From: Herbidospora cretacea
GTDB lineage: Bacteria; Actinomycetota; Actinomycetes; Streptosporangiales; Streptosporangiaceae
Direction: 5' to 3'
Assembly (NCBI RefSeq): GCF_001570605.1
Contig: NZ_BBXG01000002.1
Location: forward strand, 400,472-464,471
DNA length: 64,000 nt
Positions 49,888-56,781 of this stretch are shown in pieces. Numbering within the stretch: position 1 is the stretch's first letter; each line of letters starts with the position of its first letter. The position numbers were made by a program, and so were the translations under genes. The notes under the pieces are model-generated. The model did not search any database. It saw only the letters and a list, made by a program, of their open reading frames with translations, and had not been told where the DNA came from.

Positions 49888-49906
49888 GGGACGTCTAGGG
49901 ACGTCT
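49888..49906. promoter_or_regulatory. Two GGGACGTCT sites upstream of the second HTH-DUF5919 gene
   Basis: GGGACGTCT at 49888-49896 is repeated at 49898-49906, with a 10-bp period that puts both on one face of the helix. It lies 46 nt before the start at 49952. Confidence 0.62.
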
Positions 49907-49951
49907 CGTGCTAGCGTCATCGGGAGACGATGACCGGTTGGGAGATCTCTG

Positions 49952-50671
49952 ATGAGCGAGAACCTCCGACACGCCCTGTTCCGTGCCCGCCTGCAACCTG
50001 TCGATGTGGCAGCCGCATTGGGCGTGGACCCTAAGACGGTAGACCGATGGCTCAAAGGCCGGGTTCCGTATCCGCGTCACCGCTGGGCTGTCGCGGAGCT
50101 CGTGAAGGTGAACGAGGCTGACCTCTGGCCTGATGTCATTTCGCGCGGGATGATCGCCGATGAGGTCCAGGCGGTGTATCCGCATCGGTGGGCCGTTCCT
50201 CAGGCGGAGTGGCATGAGTTGTTCGCCGCAGCGACATTCAAGATCGACATTCTGACGTACAGTGCGCTGTTCCTTGCCGAGGATGCTCGGATCCTTCGCC
50301 GGCTGTCTGAACGTGCCGGGGCGGGCGTCGAAGTCCGCATCCTCGTGGGTCACCCCGATAGCGCGCAGGCAGTTGCCAGAGGAGAGGAAGAGGGCATTGG
50401 TGGTGACGTCATGGTGGGACGCATCCGGAACGCGATTAGGCTGTTCGAGCCGCTACGAGCTGTCGAGGGGATCGAGATCCGTCAACACAAGACGACGCTC
50501 TACAACTCTCTGTACCGTGCCGATGCGGACCTGATCGTCAACATGCATGCGTATGGTGTCTCGGCGGCGGAGGCACCTGTTCTCCGGCTGACCATCAATG
50601 GCGCCGAGGGCGCAGCCTCTACCTACCTTGCGAGCTTCGAGAAGACGTGGGCTACCAGCTCGGCTGTCTGA
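49952..50671 (+). CDS. HTH regulator with PLD-like DUF5919 domain (copy 2)
   Basis: This is a 239-aa paralogue of 47151-47891. The HTH reads VDVAAALGVDPKTVDRWLKG and the second domain VEVRILVGHPDSAQAV, IEIRQHKTTLYNSLYRADAD and LIVNMHAYG. Here the PLD-like motif is HKT rather than HST, closer to the catalytic HxK form. The two copies flank the Nudix/HD/GntR block and carry the same type of operator, so they may cross-regulate. The cargo pair begins 278 bp downstream. Confidence 0.8.
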   Translation: MSENLRHALFRARLQPVDVAAALGVDPKTVDRWLKGRVPYPRHRWAVAELVKVNEADLWPDVISRGMIADEVQAVYPHRWAVPQAEWHELFAAATFKIDILTYSALFLAEDARILRRLSERAGAGVEVRILVGHPDSAQAVARGEEEGIGGDVMVGRIRNAIRLFEPLRAVEGIEIRQHKTTLYNSLYRADADLIVNMHAYGVSAAEAPVLRLTINGAEGAASTYLASFEKTWATSSAV

Positions 50672-50949
50672 GCGCGTCAGGCGTACGGAGAGCTTGATCC
50701 ACAGCAACTTCTCTGTTCGTTATCAAGGTGGCCGCTGCGCGGCCTGCTGGGGCGGCTGCGGCTCTGCGGCCGGTCCACCCCAGCGCAGCATACGGTGTCC
50801 TAACGGCACTGTCTCCACGTTGCTCCGTCGAAGACGGGGGCGCCAACGTGTAGACCAGTATCAAAGCTGGCCGCCCGAGTTAAGCGTCCAGCGAGCAACT
50901 ATGCGCGTCAGATATACTCTAATTAGTTCTTCAGCCGGAAGGCGGCCAA
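50672..50949. other. Gene-free stretch at backbone/cargo junction
   Basis: I see no credible gene. Base composition drops toward the right end. TATACT at 50913-50918 is a likely -10 for the DUF262 gene; no clear -35 is visible. The first half has scattered GC-rich inverted repeats (GGCCGCTGCGCGGCC). Confidence 0.5.
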
Positions 50950-52596
50950 ATGGATAAAATGCCCCGCCTCGACACTCATGTCAGCACGTTTGAAGTGCAG
51001 CAATTGGTGCATCTCGTCTGGCAAGGCCGTATACGTGTTCCTAGCTATAGTAGGCGCATTGTTTGGAGTCAAAAAGAAGTCGCCCAGCTTTTTGACTCTA
51101 TAGCAAGAGGTTATCCCGTCGGAACGCTTATGTTTGCGGAGGGCCCCGGCAAAGAAGAGGATCTTCGTCTCGGCCCAATTTCAATTCATGCGCAGGCAGA
51201 TAATTGGGTCTATTGGGTTATCGATGGCCAGCAGCGGCTTATCAGTTTGGCAAGCGCAATGCACACTGCCAGCCAAAACGACAGTCGGTTCTCGATCTCA
51301 TACGCTCTTGAGCTCGGAAACTTCGTTCCGACGACGGTGCAACGTCACCCACTTCACCTTCCGCTGCCCGTGCTATTCGATATGAGAAGCCTCCTGCGAT
51401 GGTTTAAAGAATATCCTCAGGCGGCCGACTATTTGGAAGAAGCCGTGGATATGGCTCGCCGAATCAGTGGATATCAGATGCCGGTATACGTAGTCCGTGG
51501 CAGCGATCTTCCAGTAACCGTCGAAATTTTCGAGCGCCTAAATACATCCGGAAAAAGCCTCAGTCGATCGGACCTATTCACAGCTCGGACCATCGCTGTG
51601 TCTGATGAGGACGAACCAAGACGAATAGACCTAATTGCGGAACGCATTCATGCAAGTAGGGGTTTCGGGCTGATCGATGAGAGTACCATCCATCGCGCAA
51701 TTATCGCGTGTAATTCGGTCGATATATCTAAGGATCCAGAGTTCGGGCTGAATGTGTGGCCGGAAATGTATGATGAAGGGGAGGTTGCCCTGCAGAGGGC
51801 TGTCACGTTTCTGCAGAGTTATGCACATGTGCCACATATAAGCTTCCTGCCGTATCGGCAGCTACTTATAATTCTGACGCGATTTTTTTCGCGATACAAG
51901 GAAATAGAAGCTCGGGATACCGCGTTGCTTAGTAGGTGGGTGTGGAGAGCTGCATCGGCCGGTTCCGAATTGTTTCCCTATGCCAATAACTTTATGCTTC
52001 GCGATATACTCTCAATGATTGACGGTGTTGGCGCTTCCGTTAATATCCAGTACCTTCTTTCGGGAGCTCCTCCGTGGCGTAATCGAACTCGAGAGTCTTC
52101 ACTGTCTAGGCGAGATTCGCCGCGAACGCGTATCATGCTTTGTTCATGGTGGTATAGGCGCCCCAGAAACCTGTGGACAGGAAGCGAATTTTCGTTGATT
52201 GATCTGTCGGAATCGCTTGGAGATGCAAATACCGCAGACCCGGCACTTCCGCGAATCGTTCGTACTTCGGGGACCCCTAAAAGTCTGCTAGCTAATCGAT
52301 TGTTGCATCCAAGTCGCGAACGGCCGGATGAGTCGATTAGAGACGCTCTTATAAATCTTCCCGTCAGATTCGGTCTCGACGAGTTGGCTGAAATCGCCCG
52401 CTCTCATGCGCTTTCCAGTCGAGAGATTGGCCTTCTTGCTAAACGAGACGATGGACGTTTTATCGAGCTGCGGCAAGAGCATATCCAGAACGACTGCGAG
52501 GTTTTTATAGATCGAGTGTGTGGTTGGGGATTCGAAGACACCCCACCATTGTCCTCGTTGATATTTGACGAAGGAGATGACGATGACACTGATTGA
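50950..52596 (+). CDS. DUF262-domain protein (GmrSD/ParB-like N-terminal), partner of HipA
   Basis: This is a 548-aa protein. The N-terminal DUF262 domain has PSYSRRIVWS (residues 31-40), the hallmark VIDGQQRLISLAS (DGQQR at 92-96) and FERLNTSGKSLSRSDL (195-210). This is the ParB/Srx-like fold of the GmrS half of type IV restriction enzymes, where it binds or hydrolyses NTP. The C-terminal 300 residues carry no HNH/His-Me nuclease motif that I can see, so it is not a standard GmrSD. It ends in acidic DEGDDDDTD. GGAAGG is 7 nt upstream of the ATG. Codons are far more A/T-rich than in neighbours, a sign of transfer. It overlaps hipA by 14 nt. Confidence 0.82.
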   Translation: MDKMPRLDTHVSTFEVQQLVHLVWQGRIRVPSYSRRIVWSQKEVAQLFDSIARGYPVGTLMFAEGPGKEEDLRLGPISIHAQADNWVYWVIDGQQRLISLASAMHTASQNDSRFSISYALELGNFVPTTVQRHPLHLPLPVLFDMRSLLRWFKEYPQAADYLEEAVDMARRISGYQMPVYVVRGSDLPVTVEIFERLNTSGKSLSRSDLFTARTIAVSDEDEPRRIDLIAERIHASRGFGLIDESTIHRAIIACNSVDISKDPEFGLNVWPEMYDEGEVALQRAVTFLQSYAHVPHISFLPYRQLLIILTRFFSRYKEIEARDTALLSRWVWRAASAGSELFPYANNFMLRDILSMIDGVGASVNIQYLLSGAPPWRNRTRESSLSRRDSPRTRIMLCSWWYRRPRNLWTGSEFSLIDLSESLGDANTADPALPRIVRTSGTPKSLLANRLLHPSRERPDESIRDALINLPVRFGLDELAEIARSHALSSREIGLLAKRDDGRFIELRQEHIQNDCEVFIDRVCGWGFEDTPPLSSLIFDEGDDDDTD

Positions 52597-53821
52597 GAAG
52601 CGCTACGGGGTGTGGCTTGGAACTCGGCGGGTTGGAATACTCCATCAGCGTGGTGACTACACTTGGTTCACAATAGAGAATGAATATCGGGAAGACCCTT
52701 CTAGGCCTGTTTTGGGCCTTCAATTCGAAGAGGATCTTGACGCGCGCCACGCATCTGCCTTGCGCTTGCCGGCTTGGTTCTCGAATTTGTTGCCTGAAGG
52801 TGTCTTGAGAGAGTGGATCGCCGATGATCGTGGAGTATCGGTCGATCGTGAAATGGAGCTCCTTGCCCAGGTCGGCCATGACCTGCCGGGTGCTGTCCGA
52901 GTGTTGCCCGAAGGAGAAGCGCCAGACTCGGGAGAATGGGATCCCTCTCTACATGTCAAGCCGGAGGAGCCCGCAGGGCAAAATCATGACTGGAGATTCT
53001 CCCTCGCAGGAGTCGCCCTTAAGTTCTCAATGCTCTCTGTAGGCGATCGTCTCACGCTCCCAGCGTACGGAGACCGTGGCGACTGGATTGTTAAACTGCC
53101 TGACACGACGTATCCCGATGTCCCGCGCAATGAATATGCGATGATGTCACTAGCCTCGGCGGTCGGAATCGATGTGCCGGAGGTAAGGCTCGTTCATAGA
53201 GATCAGGTTGAGCGCCTTCCAGAACATATTTGGCCTGCCACAGAGGAATGGGCGTACGCAATTCGACGGTTCGATCGGGATGAAGATCGGAACCTGATCC
53301 ACATCGAGGATCTGGCACAAGTGCGTGGTTTCTATCCTCATCAGAAATATCGGGGAAATTTTGAGACGATAGCCTCACTTATCTATCGTGGCCGCGACCG
53401 GAAAGCGCTCAGAGAGTTTGCGCGCAGACTTGCATTCAGCATCTTGATCTCCAATGGAGATGCGCATCTCAAAAATTGGTCGCTAGTATATTTCGATCAA
53501 CGGGTTCCCACACTGGCACCTGCTTACGACCTCGTTTCCACCGCAGGATACCGCTCGGATGGGGCTCCAGAAGACCTAGGACTCAAATTTGCTGGGTCTA
53601 AACGCTTCGTGAACGCAAGCATAGATGCGTTTGATCACCTGGAAGAGAAGCTCCATGCTCATGGTGCGTTCTTGTCCGATGTAGTAGCGGAGACCATCAA
53701 CAGGGTGCAATCGGCCTGGCCGGGTATCGCCCATCATCTATCAGCCAATCCGATTATCCGGCGAGCTGTTGACCGAAGTATAGAAGCGCATAGCAAGACT
53801 CTAAGTAGGCGCTTGAAGTAG
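52583..53821 (+). CDS. HipA-family Ser/Thr kinase without HipB
   Basis: This is a 412-aa HipA-like toxin kinase. The N-subdomain runs from YGVWLGTRRVGILHQRGDYT (8-27) to HDLPGAVRVLPEG. The kinase core has WIVKLP (Lys171, ATP), PRNEYAMMSLASAVG, AIRRFDR, the catalytic loop ISNGDAHLKNWS (Asp293, Asn298) and APAYDLVST (Asp316, metal). All key residues are present, so it should be active. E. coli HipA phosphorylates GltX and is held by the HTH antitoxin HipB; no HipB-like gene is near. AAGGAG lies 6 nt before ATG 52583, inside the DUF262 gene, so the two are translationally coupled. It shares the low-GC codon use of its partner. Confidence 0.85.
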   Translation: MTLIEKRYGVWLGTRRVGILHQRGDYTWFTIENEYREDPSRPVLGLQFEEDLDARHASALRLPAWFSNLLPEGVLREWIADDRGVSVDREMELLAQVGHDLPGAVRVLPEGEAPDSGEWDPSLHVKPEEPAGQNHDWRFSLAGVALKFSMLSVGDRLTLPAYGDRGDWIVKLPDTTYPDVPRNEYAMMSLASAVGIDVPEVRLVHRDQVERLPEHIWPATEEWAYAIRRFDRDEDRNLIHIEDLAQVRGFYPHQKYRGNFETIASLIYRGRDRKALREFARRLAFSILISNGDAHLKNWSLVYFDQRVPTLAPAYDLVSTAGYRSDGAPEDLGLKFAGSKRFVNASIDAFDHLEEKLHAHGAFLSDVVAETINRVQSAWPGIAHHLSANPIIRRAVDRSIEAHSKTLSRRLK

Positions 53822-53894
53822 ATTGGTATCCGCTTTTTATTGAAAGACTTTGAGTATCCGCAGCCTTAACTGCGCAGGAGTAGCTAGCCTCTGA

Positions 53895-54839
53895 GAGCGT
53901 GTTTGAGAAGTGGTGGTACCAGGCGATAGGGGCCGGAGTGTCGCCTGGTCGTCCGGCGCACGGGTCCCGCAACGTGGCGGGATGCCCCGAGAACGCCGTT
54001 ACCCCTCTGACCTGACCGATGCTCAATGGGCGCTGATCGAACCTCTGTTACCCGCGCCGAGTACCGGTGGGCGGCCGGAGAAGCACCCACGCCGTGACAT
54101 CGTCGACGCGATCCTGTACGTGGTGCGGACCGGCTGCGCCTGGCGGCAGCTCCCCTTCGACTTCCCGCCCTGGCAGACCGTGTACTGGTACTTCGCCGCC
54201 TGGGAGGAAGCCAAGGTCACCGACCAGATCATGGCCGTCCTGCGGCGCCGGGTCCGCGCCGGGCAGGGCCGTGCCGAGGAACCCACCGCGGGCATCATCG
54301 ACTCCCAGAGCGTCAAGGGCGCCGACACCGTCGGCCGGGACAGCCGCGGCTATGACGCCGGCAAGAAGATCAACGGCCGCAAGCGATTCATCGCCACCGA
54401 CACGCTCGGACTCCTGCTGGTCGTGTGCGTGATGGCAGCCTCCGTCCAAGACCGGGACGGAGCCAAGACCACCCTGCTCAGCCTGTACCTGCTCACCCCG
54501 GTCCGGCACGTGTTCGCCGACGCCGGCTTCGCCGGGGCCCTGGTCGGCTGGGCGGAACGGATCCTGCGCACCGTGCTGCACATCGTCCGCAAGGCGCCAG
54601 GCCAGATCGGATTCGCCGTGATCGAACGACGCTGGGTCGTCGAACGATCCCTGGCCTGGCTCACCGCCCACCGCCGTCTGGCCCGTGACTACGAGCGACG
54701 GCCCGCCATCGCCGAGGCCATGATCCGCTGGGCCGCGATCAGCGGAATGACCCGCCGACTCACCCGAGGCCAAGCCGCAATCCGGCAGCAGCGGTACGTC
54801 ATCACCTGATCGGCGAATCAGCCCTTCTCAAACACGTTC
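53895..54839. mobile_element. IS5-family insertion sequence, 945 bp, intact
   Basis: The terminal inverted repeats are GAGCGTGTTTGAGAAG at the left and the complement of GAACGTGTTTGAGAAG at the right (one mismatch). The flanking trinucleotide TGA (53892-53894 and 54840-54842) is a target duplication of the TNA type seen in some IS5 subgroups. One complete transposase gene is enclosed. Confidence 0.88.
53982..54809 (+). CDS. IS5-family DDE transposase
   Basis: This is a 275-aa complete transposase. It begins MPRERRYPSDLTDAQWALIE (DUF4096-type N-terminus). The DDE residues lie in GIIDSQSVKGAD, FADAGFAGALVG and VIERRWVVERSLAWL. The single-frame layout needs no frameshift. The element's GC content resembles the chromosome rather than the cargo to its left, so it arrived separately. 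Confidence 0.92.
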   Translation: MPRERRYPSDLTDAQWALIEPLLPAPSTGGRPEKHPRRDIVDAILYVVRTGCAWRQLPFDFPPWQTVYWYFAAWEEAKVTDQIMAVLRRRVRAGQGRAEEPTAGIIDSQSVKGADTVGRDSRGYDAGKKINGRKRFIATDTLGLLLVVCVMAASVQDRDGAKTTLLSLYLLTPVRHVFADAGFAGALVGWAERILRTVLHIVRKAPGQIGFAVIERRWVVERSLAWLTAHRRLARDYERRPAIAEAMIRWAAISGMTRRLTRGQAAIRQQRYVIT

Positions 54840-54842
54840 TGA

Positions 54843-55195
54843 GGGCTGTGGTTCCTCACGGTTTGAACCGCAAGCAGTCGATGGCCTCTGAGCGATATTT
54901 CGATGTAGCTCTGATGTTGCCCACCGGCTTTTACAGCGGTTCCAGCGAGCTCGAAGCGGGGGCTTCCCAGCCCCCAGCCCCCCGTGAGCCGGAGCACTCG
55001 TCCACGCGATTCCCTCTGTCACGATGTCTCGCCGTTCGCGTGAACGAGCACTTCGGAGCGTGCGCGGGGAGTGAGGATCTTGCTAACACTGCTGCTAACA
55101 ACAGCTGTACACCTTCATGGACGCACGGAGACGCTCAAGACGTTCCGGCGCTGCTTAGAAGATAGGCGTGGACCTCTGGGGATACCTCTGGTCTG
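54843..55195. other. Gene-free right end of the AICE
   Basis: This is about 350 bp with no credible gene. It holds the right arm-type repeat (55075-55100) and the approach to attR. Sequence between the IS and the arm repeat shows no recognisable remnant. Confidence 0.6.
55075..55100. repeat. Right arm-type repeat
   Basis: This is the same 26 bp as 40827-40852 with one mismatch, including two copies of TGCTAACA. It lies 95 bp inside attR. Confidence 0.5.
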
Positions 55196-55241
55196 ACTCG
55201 TAATGCGTAGGTCTGGGGTTCGATTCCCCAAGGCGGCTCTT
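55196..55241. repeat. attR: second copy of the 46-bp repeat
   Basis: This is identical to 40728-40773. It is a tRNA-Thr 3' fragment only; the 5' half is absent, so it is not a second tRNA gene. Confidence 0.93.
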
Positions 55242-55243
55242 TC

Positions 55244-55294
55244 GGAACGGCCCGTGGTTGACGCCCCTTCGGGGCGGTTTTCACGGGCCGTTCC
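55244..55294 (+). terminator. Original chromosomal terminator of tRNA-Thr
   Basis: GGAACGGCCCGTG (55244-55256) pairs perfectly with CACGGGCCGTTCC (55282-55294), with an inner GCCCC/GGGGC stem. It starts 2 nt after attR, where the tRNA terminator would be in an empty site. Confidence 0.75.
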
Positions 55295-55728
55295 TCGTTT
55301 CTACGGGGGGCGACCCCCGGACCCCCGATACGAGAGGGCTGCGCCCCCTCGCGCTCCCCCTGGCCGCTTCGCGTCCTTGCATCGCTGGCGCTCTGGGTCG
55401 CTGCGCTCCTGGCGAAGGGCTTCGCCCCTCGCGCTCCCTGATATGGCCTCGCTTCGCTCGGGCTGCGCTCGCTTCGCTCGGGCTGCGCTCGCTTCGCTCG
55501 GGCTGCGCTCGCTTCGCTCGGGCTGCGCTCGCTTCGCTCGGGCTGCGCTCGCTTCGCTCGGTTTTGATCTTGGGCGGGCCCGCTTTTACTTCAACGTCAG
55601 CGCAGGAGGTGTCCTTGATGGACGACTCAGCTCCACCCCGCACACCACCGGCCCATAGATCGGCAGCCGGCGCCGAGGCCGCCGCATTGGTCGGGGTGAG
55701 GGACGGCCCGGCGCCAGCTTCCTCCCTG
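55295..55728. other. Gene-free stretch with GC-rich repeats
   Basis: I see no credible gene in these 434 bp. It has many short CGCTTCGCTCG-like units, a clear 20-bp tandem array at 55451-55560, and then the unstructured approach to the desaturase 3' end. Confidence 0.6.
55451..55560. repeat. 20-bp tandem repeat, 5.5 copies
   Basis: The unit GCTTCGCTCGGGCTGCGCTC is repeated head to tail without change. Diverged versions of its halves extend some 150 bp to the left. Confidence 0.92.
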
Positions 55729-56781
55729 TCACGGCAGGGCCAGGCGTAGCACGCGCTTCCACACCGAAGCCACCTGCCGCAAAAGGGAATCGGACGTGTA
55801 GGCCAGCCCGTATCGCTCGCACAGGGCCCGGACCTGGGGCGCGATCTCGGCGTAGCGGTTGCTGGGCAGGTCGGGGAACAGGTGGTGCTCGATCTGGTGG
55901 CCCAGGTTGCCGCTCATGAGGTGGAACAGGCGGCCGCCGTCGATGTTGCAGGAGCCTTGAAGCTGGCGGAGATACCACTCGCCCCGGGTCTCGCCGTCGA
56001 GCCGGTCCTCGGTGAAGACCTCGGCGCCGTCGGGGAAGTGACCGCAGAAGATGATGGCGTGCGCCCACACGTTGCGGGTCATGTTCGCGGTCAGGTTGGC
56101 CAACAGTACGGGCAGGAAGGCCGGTCCGGCCAGCAGCGGGAAGGCGACGTAGTCCTTGACGATCTGGCGTCGGACCTTGCGAGCGACCATCCGCAACTGG
56201 GCCAGCACCTCCACCGCGCTCTTCTCCCCGGACGGGACGCGTTCGAGTTCCAGGTCGTAGATCGCGATGCCGTATTCGAAGAACAGCGCCAGCAGCGCGT
56301 TGTAGAACGGCTGGGCGAGGTAGACCGGATGCCAGTCCTGCTCGGGGGTGACGCGCAGCGCCGAGTAGCCGAGGTCCCGGTCCTTGCCGAGCACGTTGGT
56401 CCAGGTGTGATGGACGAAGTTGTGCGAGTGCTTCCACATCTCGGCCGGGCAGACCAGGTCCCACTCCCAGGTGGTGGAGTGGATCTTCGGGTCACGCATC
56501 CAGTCCCACTGCCCGTGCAGGACGTTGTGGCCGATCTCCATGTTCTCCAGGATCTTCGCGGCGGCCAGCGCCGCCGTGCCGGCGATCCAGGCGGGTGGCA
56601 GCCAGGAGGCGAGCAGCACTACCCGGCCGCCCAGTTCCAGCATGCGCTGGGCGGCGATGACGTCGCGGATGTAGCGGGCGTCGCGGTCACCGAGGTCGGC
56701 GAGGATCTCCTCCCGGATCTTGTCCAGCTCGCGGCCGAACTTCTCGAGGTCGGCCGGGTTGAGGTGTGACGTGCTGGTCAT
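55729..56781 (-). CDS. Acyl-CoA/fatty acid desaturase, DesA3-like
   Basis: This is a 350-aa membrane di-iron desaturase. The three His boxes are GHNVLHGQW, KHSHNFVHHTW and HQIEHHLFPD; hydrophobic stretches lie at about 50-85 and 215-245. It follows a ferredoxin reductase gene without a gap (the reductase stop is adjacent to this ATG). This is the arrangement of Mycobacterium desA3 and its reductase Rv3230c, which desaturate stearoyl-CoA at C9. A role in membrane fluidity is likely. Confidence 0.9.
   Translation of the reverse strand: MTSTSHLNPADLEKFGRELDKIREEILADLGDRDARYIRDVIAAQRMLELGGRVVLLASWLPPAWIAGTAALAAAKILENMEIGHNVLHGQWDWMRDPKIHSTTWEWDLVCPAEMWKHSHNFVHHTWTNVLGKDRDLGYSALRVTPEQDWHPVYLAQPFYNALLALFFEYGIAIYDLELERVPSGEKSAVEVLAQLRMVARKVRRQIVKDYVAFPLLAGPAFLPVLLANLTANMTRNVWAHAIIFCGHFPDGAEVFTEDRLDGETRGEWYLRQLQGSCNIDGGRLFHLMSGNLGHQIEHHLFPDLPSNRYAEIAPQVRALCERYGLAYTSDSLLRQVASVWKRVLRLALP

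Larger units (their letters stand above)
40728..55241. mobile_element. Actinomycete integrative and conjugative element (AICE), about 14.5 kb
   Basis: The element is bounded by perfect 46-bp repeats, the left one within tRNA-Thr. It encodes int, xis, a RepSA-type rolling-circle initiator, a DUF2637/SpdB-like protein, a TraB/FtsK-like DNA translocase, a KorSA-like GntR repressor, a Pif-like Nudix protein and several regulators. This is the pSAM2/SLP1 plan: single-protein double-stranded DNA transfer with no type IV secretion genes. Cargo at the right end is a DUF262-HipA pair and an IS5-family insertion. All backbone genes look intact, so it may be mobile. Confidence 0.93.

Noticed and set aside
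50598..50957. A possible small gene between the second HTH regulator and the DUF262 gene
   Set aside because: It begins inside the regulator gene and has no Shine-Dalgarno; its translation resembles no protein and its composition shifts midway.
55196..55241. A second tRNA-Thr gene
   Set aside because: Only the 3' half is present; the acceptor and D-arm 5' parts are missing. It is attR.
55451..55560. CRISPR array
   Set aside because: The 20-bp units abut directly with no spacers, and no cas genes are near.
55203..55749. Two overlapping plus-strand frames across the 20-bp array
   Set aside because: They translate the tandem repeat (ARAALASLG...) and have no ribosome site or conserved part.
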